This document shows, in pieces, positions 51,901 to 61,351 of a stretch of 64,000 nt of DNA. The notes under the pieces were generated by a model. That model saw nothing but the letters and a program-made list of their open reading frames with translations, was not told where the DNA came from and did not search any database. Each line of letters opens with the position of its first letter. The stretch's first letter is position 1. Source of the stretch: Numida meleagris. Taxonomy: Eukaryota; Chordata; Aves; Galliformes; Numididae. A program made the translations under genes and the position numbers. The stretch is from contig NC_034415.1 of assembly GCF_002078875.1 (NCBI RefSeq), positions 18,939,975 to 19,003,974 on the forward strand, read 5' to 3'.

Positions 51901-54900
51901 TTGGGATCTGAAGTGAACAACCATACCTATAAATCTATTAAAAGGGATTACTCGTTTTTTCTAAGGCTGTGCTACTGTGTGGTGTGATTTCCTGTCCCAA
52001 GTTAGCTTTACAGAAGACGGCCTGGGCAGCGTCTGTTAACAGGTGCAGATGTGAGCATCATTTAAGTGACTCCTAAGCATATCTGTTAAATAGAAAAACA
52101 GATTTGCACAAGGATCGAGCTTGTCGTATTTGAGGGAATGCTGACATTTCAATTAACTTCTGTATTCTTAGAGGAATCTCTCCTGTATTTGTTTTGTAAA
52201 TTTCTTTCTGTGGTTTATTGTCACGTTTTGCAAATGGTTATTCTACTCTCTGAAATGAAGCTTCTCTGAAATGTTAAGCTGCAAAGTTTCTAAGCGTCCT
52301 CCTTATACATCTTGTAGGTGGTTGAGAGTAATGTTAAATTTTTGCAGTAGAATCATTTGTAGCTTTTTTTTGGAGTAAGAGAAATCACATCATTTTGTTT
52401 GTTGTTTTTATTTTTTTCCTTGTAAGTGAAGGATATAGAGCATAACTGTTGAGAATATGAGTAGCTTATCCCTGATAGCATTGTTTTAGCTAGTATAGGA
52501 TTTAGGTTTAAAAACAACTCAATGTATTATAGTAATAGTAGTATTATTTTTTTTTTACTGGTTTATATAAATTAATCGACTTAAAATAGTTTTGATACAA
52601 TTATTTATATAATTCAGTAAAAATGCCTATCATCTGTTTCAAATAAGCTATGAAATCTGTAGATAATCATGGCTAGTTTTTAGATTTGGGGGTTCACTCT
52701 TAAAGACAAATTTAGTGAGATGTTTTCCTTTGTCTCTGTAGTTATCAGAGACTCTTACAGACGATTGCTGTACTCGAGGCTCAACGTACTCAAGCAGTTC
52801 AAGACCTTGAAAGTTTAGGCAGACACCAGAGAGAAGCACTGAAAGATCCTATTGGATTTGTGGAAAGACTCCAGAAGAAGGTATTTCAATGGGCATTTCT
52901 TAAGTCTTACTCAGATTTTTTTTTTCTAATAACTAGTGATTCATCATCTGTAGAAATTGGAATTCTTTATATACTTGCATAAGCATTAGGAGTTTAAAGC
53001 CCTTTCTCTGCTGAGCAGAAAATGGCCCGTTGTTTGCTTATTAAATTTGTAAGAGAGAGCTCTTCAAATCTTTAATTAGATATGTTTTCTTTCATTTTTT
53101 TCTTATATAGAAATGTAATTTTAAGATTTTTAATTGTAATATGAGTATTTTAAGACAACCTGAAATCTACAGGTTGTAACACTTCAAGAATTTGTGACTT
53201 TTCTCATTAGAGAAATTCAGTCTTGTACTATGAGTGAATTTGGTAAGATAATTTTTCAAGAGCAGGAAATACAGTTCATAAAACCAAAATGAACACAAGA
53301 AAACATGTCTAGAACGGTGCTGGATAGCATAATTAAAGGTGTCTGAGAGAGGAGAATGAATTTTGATAAGGAAGAATCTTTTTAAGTTAAAAAAAAAACA
53401 AACCAGTGACAAATGTTAAAAATGTTTAAAGGTTGAATATTTTTTCACTGCCACATCTGCCAGTGACAAGCATGGCCCACTTTCGAGTCTGGCAGCAACA
53501 TTCTTTATTTTAGTGGAAAATGAAATAGGTGCTTTACGATGCCTTTTCCCTAAGCTTGTAGAGACACAGGTTTAGAGAGAAGTCTGGTCTAAGCCCATTG
53601 GTTTCAGTGGTTGCTTTCCATTACATTTTAAGATGGTAGTATGCAATGGCATGCAAGACTTAATAGGTTGCATTTGATAACGGTTGTATCATGTAGGAAA
53701 TAGTAATGCTAGCTGAAAGCATCTGGCGCATATAAGTCTCTGAACCCAAGGAACACTAGATACTCTTAAGCTTGACCTTCAAATAAATCGGTGACCCTTG
53801 CAACAGTTGTTGTGTTCTATACAGAAGAATGCAAAATCAGTGTAAAACATGCGTTGAATTCCTTGATGGGATGTGTTTAGGTTTATCAGATGATAAAACT
53901 TTGAGTCCTGTAGTTTCCTGTGTTTTCTTCATCTTGAGAAAGGTACAGATCCTAGGCAAACATTATGTCTAAACAAAAGTCGGATAGACAGCAACGAGAA
54001 ATTGAAGTCAGAAACACCTTATTTCAACTGTGAAACACACATTTTAAAGTCTTACACTCAATAAGCCATCATTGTCCGTGCCGCTGCATATTTTATATGC
54101 ACTGTTGTGTACTAGTCTTGAAAGATACTTTCTCCTTAAAAAGACTGTGTGTTGCATAGCACTTCAAAAATGCTGATTTTCAATTTTGCTGTTAGCTAAA
54201 AGGCAGCATCAGGTTTTCATGGCTTTTTAGGATTTGTAGCTATTTGCTTAGATATACAACTACTACATTAAATATTGCTTTTCAATGTTTACTTTTTTTT
54301 TCAGGTTGATATGGGTCTTCCATATCCTCAGAGAGTTGTTCAGCTCCCTGAGATTGCCTGGGACCAATACACCACTAGCCTTGGAAACTTTGAGAGAGAA
54401 TTCAAAAACCGAAAACGTAACAGTAGAAGAGCAAAGCTGATTTTTGACAAAGGTAAATGGAGAAAAAACGTATGTTACAAAAAGCAAGAGACAGGTATGG
54501 AGATTTCATAAATCCCTTCCTGTGTTCCCTCCAGTAGGTATACCTGCAAGACCAAAAAGTCCTTTGGATCCCAAGAAGGATGGAGAGTCAGTTTCATACT
54601 CTGTCTTGCCTTTAAGTGATGGTCCAGAAGGTTCTACAAGCAGTCGTCCACAGGTAGTTAACACAACAAGAAATTTTTGTAAAATAGTAACTTTTTAAAC
54701 TACTATGAGCATGTGGATATTGTTAACTTCTACCTCACATGCTGAAGTTGGTCATGAAATTCATGCATGTATTGAAATCTGTTTAACTCTTTTTTTTTTT
54801 TATTTAGGCAAAACTTATTTCAAATTTTCATGCGTGTATTTGGTCTGTGTTTGGTTTCACTTAGGTTGGAAAAGGATCAGAGTATCCTAGCCATATGTTT

Positions 54901-57900
54901 TCTAAACACCTTTTCTATGTTATGTACTCTATTTGAACAGATGATAAGAGGGCGACTCTGCGATGAGACCAAACCTGAAACTTTTAACCAACTGTGGACT
55001 GTAGAGGAACAGGTAATGGGAAACCTTTCCATTTATTTTGTAGCAGTGGTAACATACGTGATAATAATAAAAACAAAGTGTGTAATAATATTTAATTAGT
55101 AATTAGAAGTTTAAAGTCACATATATGTAGATACTTGAACTTTGACAACTCATACCTATATTAAAATTGTTTTAGTTTTATTTTTTAATTGTTGATTTGT
55201 GCTTGATTTAGAAAAAACTCGAGCAGTTGCTTCTGAAATATCCACCAGAGGAAGTAGAGTCCCGACGGTGGCAGAAGATAGCTGATGAACTGGGAAATAG
55301 AACAGCTAAACAGGTAACAAGTAAACACTTTGAGAAGTAATCCCTCTCATTGATAATTTTTTAATTGCTTTTTAGAAAGCACTTTTAAGAATTTGTATCT
55401 GGATTTATTCTCACCTCTTGAATCGTTCATTTCTCACCTTAATAATTGGCAGATGTTTTAATACTTGCAGACCAGGGAATTGGTTCTATACTGGTGCCCA
55501 CATCCACAAAAGAAGCCGGAAGTGGATACACTGAGTGTTTCTGCATCTGACTTTTAGGTGCTTTTTCAGTAAAACAGCATAATTTCTCCAGTTTGACCAG
55601 AAGAAAAAATGCTGACATCTTGTTTTTACAGTAATTTAATTTCTTCTATTTGGCTAGTATGCTTTCAGATAAAAGTATTTCAGTATAAAAGATTACTTCA
55701 TTTCTAGTCATATCTGTGTTTATAGGTATATTTCTCCATAGTGGAAAATTAAAATGTATTTAGCTCATTTCATAAATAAAATGCAAAAGTACTTTCTGTA
55801 TGGTAACAACATGTAATTTATGTGTTACTATTAAGGCAGAAAAAGCTTAACTTCAGAGATAAGAAGCTGCTTAAGTTCTTTCCTTTCTGTCACTATTTTT
55901 TGATAGATTTCCTGTGTGTTTTTAAAAAAGATGATTTTTTACTATGAAAGCTTTTGAAGTGTCTGGACATACCAGAAATGTAGTGTTGCAGAATATGTAA
56001 CAGAGTAGTTGTTGCAGAGTAGGAAGTGATAGTTCGTAGTCTTTATATCGCGAACCAGTCTAATGATACTGGCAAAAATTTGATGTGAAAGCCTGTTATA
56101 TTTCATTTGACATTTAATTGTTGCATGTTGTTTTTTTTAGGTTGCCAGTAGAGTGCAAAAATATTTTATTAAGCTGACTAAAGCTGGCATTCCAGTTCCA
56201 GGAAGAACTCCAAATTTATATTTATACTCAAAAAAGGTGAGACAATATTGCAGCAGAAATTCCATGTTTATTTTTGCATTTGCATGGAAATTGAAACTTA
56301 ATCATTAATAGTTCAATGGATTTGATTAGTCTTGATTACAACTTTCTTACTTGCTAGCTCCACCAATGTATTTCTTAATCAATTATTTTGACATGAGCAA
56401 TGTAGAGTGAATTGGGTGTTATTCTAATTTCACATCAACACCTTTTAATTGAATAAACTCGGGGAGATGAAGTGTCAGAAAAGACACTGCATTTATATTG
56501 CAGGCAGAGCTAACAGGGACAAAGGATTGGTCTTGGGTGTATTTTTTCCTTGTTTCTAAGTTTACTGTAATTGACGTAGAAAAGGATAATGAGAACTGTA
56601 TGGGAAGAAGATAAGGAGCCATATACTTCATATTGTACAGTCATCTTTTAATTAACAAAACTGTAGGAAGTTAAGTATAGTAGCATACTAAACTAACACA
56701 AACACAGACTTAATTCTGAAATGCTGTGTTTTATTGTGATTTGCAGTATGGGTGACCGTTAAATGAGAAAGCTAATAGAAGTGATCATTAAAATATACTG
56801 TTTTTCCTGATCTTGGAAGGAGTGAGAAAATACAATCCTGAGAAATCTTCTTAATTTGCAAAAGAAAAGAGAAGACTCTAGATTTCTGTGATGACTAGTC
56901 ATATATTTTGATGTAAATCATGTAGTACACTTGGGTACTAATGAGAACTCTAGACATTTGAAGAGGGCAGTCTCAGTGTGTATATTGTGAGGGGTTTTTT
57001 TTATTTGTTTCTGTTACCATTATGTTTAAAGTTGTTTAAAACATATTGCAATGGCATTTTGTAGAGTAACATTACTTTTTTTGTGTCCGTGTGTCTGTGA
57101 TGTTTTCTGATATTGAATAGAGTAAGCTTTACATTGTTTCTGAAAAACAAACATTTGCAATCCTAGTTCCTTGAAAGTTTGGAACCTGAACTTGCTGTCA
57201 GACAAGCCTGATAAGAAGATCTGCCACTGCATATCTATAGTGATTTAAAATGTTGTACACACCCAGTTATCTCCTAGTTTTCTCTGAAGTTACTGCAAAG
57301 AAGTAGTGCTTTTATCAGAAACTTTCCAGCGTGCCGTCTAACATGGTAATCATAGAATCATAGAATGGCCTGGGTTGAAAAGGACTATAATGATCATCTA
57401 GTTCCAACCCCCCTGCCATAGGCAGGGTCGCCAACCACTAGACCACGCTGCCCAGAGCCACGTCCAGCCTGGTCTTGAATGCCTCCAGGGATGGGGCACC
57501 CACAACCTTCTTGGGCAACCTGTTCCAGTGCATCACCACCCTCTGAGTGAAAAACTTCCTCCTAATATCTAACCTAAATCTCCCCTGTCTTAGTTTAAAA
57601 CCATTCCCCCTTGTCGTATCACTATCAACTCATGCAAACAGTCATTCTCCCTCCTGTTTATACTCTCCCTTCAAGTCCTGAAAGGCCCCAATGAGGTCTC
57701 CCTGGAGCCTTCCCTTCTCCAAGCTAAACAAGCCCAGTTCCCTCAAACTTTCTTCGCAGGAGAGGTGCTCCAGCCCTCTGATAATCCATTTTACTTTCAC
57801 CAAGAGTTTAATCTACTGTTCTGCTCTATAAACAGAGGCAGGAGACATGCAGACATGATTTCGTCTGCTGCATTATCTCTTGGAAAAGTGCATTCTGGTA

Positions 57901-60900
57901 GAAGAACCAAAAAAAAAACATTGATATGTTAAATACTGCGATGAGATTCATCTATTACTTAGGTTACTTATGTTATTAATCTATTAATGTACATTACTTG
58001 TACAGTTTACCGTGCTACGGGGCTAATTTCAAAAGAGGGTGAAAATTTACTTCTGAAAATAATCTTTTAGGTTCTGTATGTCACATTACCATTTTAAATA
58101 ACCTTAGTCTCCCCCTTTTTTTCTTTCCTCTTCATTTTATTTGGAAATACTACTTTTACTGAACATGAGAAATGCTGCAGGGCTGCAGATCACTGTATTT
58201 GCTGAATAATAGGAGCACTTAATCAGTACATAGTGACACTTAACTGTATTTTTCACTAATTTGAGCAGCGATCCATAAAGCTCTTCATGCTGTTCTGCAT
58301 AGATACACAGCACAGTAAAAACAGAAACCATATTTTATAAAATTCTTAACATTCTCGAACTACAATAGTAATGCTGCCAACTTAGAGATTTTTCCTAAGC
58401 TTATATGTAGAACAACTCTAATGCTTACATCTGTTTTTGCAGTGTGATTAATACCCTTATTCTTATGACTGAGTTGTAAGAATAAGGTCATTGTGCCCTG
58501 ATTTGTAGCAAGATAGCTTCTCAGTTTTCTGTTAGTAACCCAAGTAAAAAAAAAAAAAATGCACAGCAGATCTAACAGTGTATGTGGGGGAATTGATTTC
58601 TCAGTCTGCTAATATAGCTGTGTACTTAGAATACAGATTGTATCAGACTGCAGTCATTCCCAGTGGAGAATAAGATTCTGTGGCAGAAAGGAAGTGCAAG
58701 GGGTATTGAAAGCCTGGATCATGCTTATGCTGTGCTCATGTTTATATTAATTCTGAGTATATACGTACACTATAAATGGCAGTATCTGCTTTACTGCCAG
58801 TAATAGATGTATGAGTATTGGATGCTGATTCTTAAAGTACACATTTCTGAGGGAATAAAAAACATTGTTATATTTAATGTAAATACTGATGTCAGAAGAG
58901 ATTCTTTACAAGAGGAGGTACTTCTGTTTCTCCATGGGGATCACCTAATCTGCTTTTTTGAAGTGGTTACTGGGGAGGTGAGAATCCTATTTAGTTCTTG
59001 AAGATCTTGTTGAACTTACTCATATGACATAAAGTCTCTTCAGATAAATGGTACAGGAAATTATGCAGGATACTCCACTTCATTGTTTAACCATTGTCAG
59101 CCACTAGTGAAAATAATACAGAACCAGTTATTTAGCATTCCATTATTCAGTTCGTCAGTTATGACTTACCATTTTCAGTGTAATGCTTATACTCAGTCAT
59201 TAGTTCACCTGCTTTTAAGCTTAATCCTGAAGAGAAGTTTCCCAAAGGAAAAATGATTTTTTTTTTTAACTGCTCACAGGTAGTATTGTAGAATCATGTT
59301 AATCATGATTCTAAGAATCACATTAAAAAGCAGAATGATGTTAACCAAGGGTTTGAATTCTTTTTTTAAATTTCTAGGCCATAACCGTATGCATGATAAT
59401 GCCAGCGTTTAAGTGTAGACACACATTTTTCTTTCTTAAATTTCAGATCTAGTATTGGTTGTGTATTACAAAAAATTATTCTCAGCGCGGTGATGTACTG
59501 GCACAGGCTGCTCAGGGAGGTGGTGGGGTCACCAACCCCGGAGGTGTTCAAGAACCATGGGGATGTGGCACTGAGGGATATAGTTTAATGGGCAATATTG
59601 GTGGTAGATGACGGTTCGACATGATGATCTTAGAGGTCTTTTCCAATCTTAATGATTCTATGATTCTGTGAATGCAGATCTGTTTTCCTTATATTAACAA
59701 AATGTTTAAATCACTGTGTCAGCTCAAACTGAAATACAACCTAACTTTGCAAATGGAATTGTTCTGGCACCTATCTTAAAGGAAACCAGAAAGGAAGCAA
59801 AACATAGGAAGTCAGTGATGATAAGGCAGGTGGAAAAAATCAACACAAGTGATGCAATATCAGCCATATCAAAATGTTCATTTTTATTCTGTGTATTGTA
59901 ATTCTCTTGCGTAAAGGAGGTACCAGTTTCCAATCATTATCACTTCATATCTTTCCTTACGAGCAAGTCTCAGTTCCTTTGGTATTTTTGTGTGCATAAC
60001 TACATTTCATCCAGTATAGTTTCTTTGCCTTTTTAAACTATGCACAATTTTAAAATAATGTTAGATGTTGAATCCCTCTTCAAATAAATGGTTTTGTTAC
60101 AGTGGTATGGATTTGTAACTGGTTTTTGGAACCTCTGGGATACAAATTTTTGGTAAACGAGAAAGTAATAACTATGTTAGATATTTATTATACTTTATCT
60201 ATGTGACAGAACCTAGACAGAGCAAGACAGTCTTCTCTTCTGTAATTACAAAAAAAAAAAGAAATGCTTTTCATGCTTAGAGTTTTTGATTTACACTGTT
60301 TTCTTTAAATTATGGAATGTACTCAAGAAGCCTAAAAGGTAGGCTGGAAAGGAGCTAAGTAAAAAGTTGAGTCAGTTTTATTCACCAAATATTCTTCTAT
60401 TTGGTATTAAATATTCCTCCATGGGGAATATGTAATAAGGGCTGAGTGCCTTTGAGTAATCTACTTTCAAATTGCTGTGCATTCTGCATCTTCAGACAGC
60501 ATTACAGTTGAAAGGTTTCAGATGCACACTAATGGAGTAATTTATCTCTTCTAACATTTCTTGGGCTCCTTTTCCAGTCAGTGGCAATGAAAAAGAACCT
60601 TCAGAGAGCAGTTATTCCTAACTTGTAGAAATGTCTTTTGTGGTGGAACGAGCTGCTTTTAGCAATATATTTTTTCTCTCCCTAGACTAGAAAAGAAATC
60701 TGGACAAAATTAGTCTAGACTTGTATTAATTTGGTTCTTGGAAAATCTAAGAATTTGGTAATGTGTCAAGTGTGGGGGTGTGTGCAAAAGTGTTTCTTTG
60801 TTTAGTCCCACACTAGCAATGTCCATTGAGACTTGGAAGTCATTAATAGCTTTGCACTTCAGTTCTTAGTCTTTAAAATTGTGGCAGTTTTATTTTCTGT

Positions 60901-61351
60901 TTTTCTATTGTCTCATTTGTTTAGGTAGTCAGGTTTTTATGATGAGAGCACTTTCTTGATAGCTTTTTACTGGAGCAGTGTTCCACTTTTTGTCTGATTT
61001 CACTTCCTGTTGGGAAAAAAACTCCACAATATGAGGCTCTACAAAGCTCTGATTAAGAGATATAAGTAAACATAACAGGAAAGATGATGCACTGTTGTTC
61101 AGTGCAGGAAGGACTTTCTGACAAGGTTGTATTTGATAAGGATTACTTAAATGGTAACCAAGTAATGTCTTTTAAAATGTACCATTTTTCCACTCTAGTC
61201 ATCAAGTAGACGGCAGCACCCTTTAAATAAACATCTTTTCAAACCTTCAACTTTTATGACATCTCATGAACCTCCGGTTTATATGGATGAAGATGATGAC
61301 AGATCCAGTTTTCACAGCCATATGGATATTGCAGCAGAAGAGGAAGTATCG
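38428..61351 (+). CDS. ZZZ3: ZZZ3, ZZ-type zinc finger-containing protein 3 (3' partial, eight coding exons)
   Basis: Coding exons are 38428-39935, 52742-52880, 54305-54452, 54535-54653, 54941-55012, 55212-55313, 56141-56236 and 61199-61351. They total 2337 nt, or 779 codons, with all phases compatible. The start is ATG at 38428 (AGTATGG, A at -3 and G at +4), giving [20 protein letters not shown] as in human ZZZ3. Order along the protein: a long, basic-then-acidic disordered region (1-502) with SPKKRP and KRIKR nuclear-signal-like clusters; a coiled-coil segment (about 504-540); and a Myb/SANT domain (about 654-708; W657, W682, Y704). The C-terminal ZZ finger is missing only because the window ends; human ZZZ3 has about 903 residues. 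ZZZ3 is a subunit of the ATAC histone acetyltransferase complex (GCN5/PCAF) in the nucleus, and its ZZ finger reads the histone H3 tail (established knowledge). Confidence 0.97.
43730..43798. repeat. AT-rich direct duplication, 27 bp unit, 42 bp period
   Basis: Identical 27 bp units occupy 43730-43756 and 43772-43798. Each contains TATATATAAGATCTAAT. The 15 bp between them is also AT-rich and partly similar, so this is a short tandem duplication. Confidence 0.9.
45028..45050. repeat. Perfect 23 bp palindrome (11 bp arms, 1 base centre)
   Basis: AGAAACTCGTA (45028-45038) is the exact reverse complement of TACGAGTTTCT (45040-45050), separated by one G. CAATT lies left of the stem and CAATTG right of it, extending the symmetry imperfectly with a bulge. 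Confidence 0.92.
48333..48346 (+). promoter_or_regulatory. CTCF core consensus match
   Basis: CCAGTAGATGGCAC fits all 14 positions of the degenerate CTCF core CCASYAGRKGGCRS. It lies in the large ZZZ3 intron. Motif orientation is +. Occupancy is unknown. Confidence 0.5.
52742..52880 (+). CDS. ZZZ3: ZZZ3 coding exon 2: coiled-coil segment
   Basis: 139 bp with acceptor CTCTGTAG and donor GTATTT. It encodes residues 504-549, starting [20 protein letters not shown] and continuing [15 protein letters not shown]. Regular spacing of L, I and V with charged residues suggests a coiled coil, which could serve assembly into ATAC (inference). It ends in phase 0. Confidence 0.97.
52881..54304 (+). other. 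ZZZ3: ZZZ3 intron between coding exons 2 and 3
   Basis: 1424 bp from donor GTATTT to acceptor CTTTTTTTTTCAG. AT-rich with no recognised element. Confidence 0.95.
54305..54452 (+). CDS. ZZZ3: ZZZ3 coding exon 3
   Basis: 148 bp encode residues 550-598 plus one base. The protein reads [20 protein letters not shown], then [20 protein letters not shown] and RRAKLIFDK. It is a highly conserved ZZZ3 segment between coiled coil and SANT, with basic NRKRNSRR. The donor GTAAATGG opens the very short next intron. Confidence 0.97.
54453..54534 (+). other. ZZZ3: 82 bp ZZZ3 mini-intron
   Basis: It runs from GTAAAT to CCCTCCAG with a clear pyrimidine tract (CCCTTCCTGTGTTCCCTCCAG region). Removing it joins G to TA and gives valine in FDKVGIPARP. 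If retained, the frame runs [11 protein letters not shown]... to a TAA within the intron (54509-54511). Confidence 0.93.
54535..54653 (+). CDS. ZZZ3: ZZZ3 coding exon 4
   Basis: 119 bp complete V599 and encode residues 600-638: [20 protein letters not shown], then [19 protein letters not shown]. This is a proline- and serine-rich linker before the SANT domain. Acceptor CTCCAG, donor GTAGTT, ends in phase 0. Confidence 0.96.
54941..55012 (+). CDS. ZZZ3: ZZZ3 coding exon 5: start of SANT domain
   Basis: 72 bp, 24 codons (639-662): [20 protein letters not shown] then VEEQ. W657 with VEEQ is the first helix signature of a Myb/SANT repeat. Acceptor TTTGAACAG, donor GTAATG. The flanking introns are 287 bp and 199 bp. 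Confidence 0.97.
55212..55313 (+). CDS. ZZZ3: ZZZ3 coding exon 6: SANT domain core
   Basis: 102 bp, 34 codons (663-696): [20 protein letters not shown] then [14 protein letters not shown]. It holds W682 and the RTAKQ turn into the third helix. The acceptor is GATTTAG and the donor GTAACA. Confidence 0.97.
55314..56140 (+). other. ZZZ3: ZZZ3 intron between coding exons 6 and 7
   Basis: 827 bp from GTAACA to TTTTTTTTAG. Nothing else recognised. Confidence 0.95.
56141..56236 (+). CDS. ZZZ3: ZZZ3 coding exon 7: end of SANT domain
   Basis: 96 bp, 32 codons (697-728): [20 protein letters not shown] then [12 protein letters not shown]. The VASRVQKYF helix completes the Myb/SHAQKYF-like repeat. The donor is GTGAGA. 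Confidence 0.97.
56237..57349 (+). other. ZZZ3: ZZZ3 intron 7, left part
   Basis: AT-rich intronic DNA before a reverse CR1. No element recognised. Confidence 0.85.
57350..57788 (-). mobile_element. CR1 LINE 3' end, reverse orientation
   Basis: It opens with TCATAGAATCATAGAATGG (the complement of the CR1 terminal repeat). It continues through the reverse-complement 3'UTR (GGTTGAAAAGGACTATAATG) and coding tail (GTCTTGAATGCCTCCAGGG, GGCAACCTGTTCCAGTG) to CAAGCCCAGTTCCCTCAAAC, GGAGAGGTGCTCCAGCCCTC. Frameshifts make it non-coding. This is the longest reverse-orientation CR1 copy in the window. Confidence 0.95.
57789..59480 (+). other. ZZZ3: ZZZ3 intron 7, between two opposed CR1 copies
   Basis: 1.7 kb of AT-rich sequence with an A13 tract near 58547-58559 and a 9 bp-stem inverted repeat AGAATCATG/CATGATTCT at 59290-59312. 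No exon recognised. Confidence 0.8.
59481..59672 (+). mobile_element. CR1 LINE 3' fragment, forward orientation
   Basis: TGGCACAGGCTGCTCAGGGA and CCGGAGGTGTTCAAGAACC give the coding tail. GATCTTAGAGGTCTTTTCCA and ATGATTCTATGATTCTGTGA form the 3' end. It is a strongly 5'-truncated copy, opposite in orientation to the one at 57350-57788. Confidence 0.93.
59673..61198 (+). other. ZZZ3: ZZZ3 intron 7, right part
   Basis: AT-rich DNA ending in acceptor TTTTTCCACTCTAG. An A11 tract lies near 60249-60259. No element recognised. Confidence 0.85.
61199..61351 (+). CDS. ZZZ3: ZZZ3 coding exon 8 (last in window)
   Basis: 153 bp, 51 codons (729-779): [40 protein letters not shown], then [11 protein letters not shown]. 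The acidic MDEDDD stretch precedes the ZZ finger in the full protein. Donor GTATGT follows in phase 0. The remaining roughly 120 residues, including the ZZ finger, lie to the right of the window. Confidence 0.96.

Larger units (their letters stand above)
39936..52741 (+). other. ZZZ3: ZZZ3 intron 1 of the coding region (12.8 kb)
   Basis: Donor GTATGT, acceptor TGTCTCTGTAG. It is AT-rich with no recognisable CR1 copy across its whole length. It holds a 27 bp direct duplication (43730-43798), a perfect 23 bp palindrome (45028-45050), a CTCF core match (48333-48346) and a T tract near 45668-45682. A 151-codon frame at 45407-45862 is low-complexity and not convincing. Confidence 0.9.

Noticed and set aside
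39942..52741. Donor at 39942 (TATGT|GTAACG) for the giant ZZZ3 exon
   Set aside because: It keeps the frame but inserts two extra residues (VY) not expected in ZZZ3. The GTATGT donor at 39936 is a better consensus and gives KDYQRLL exactly.
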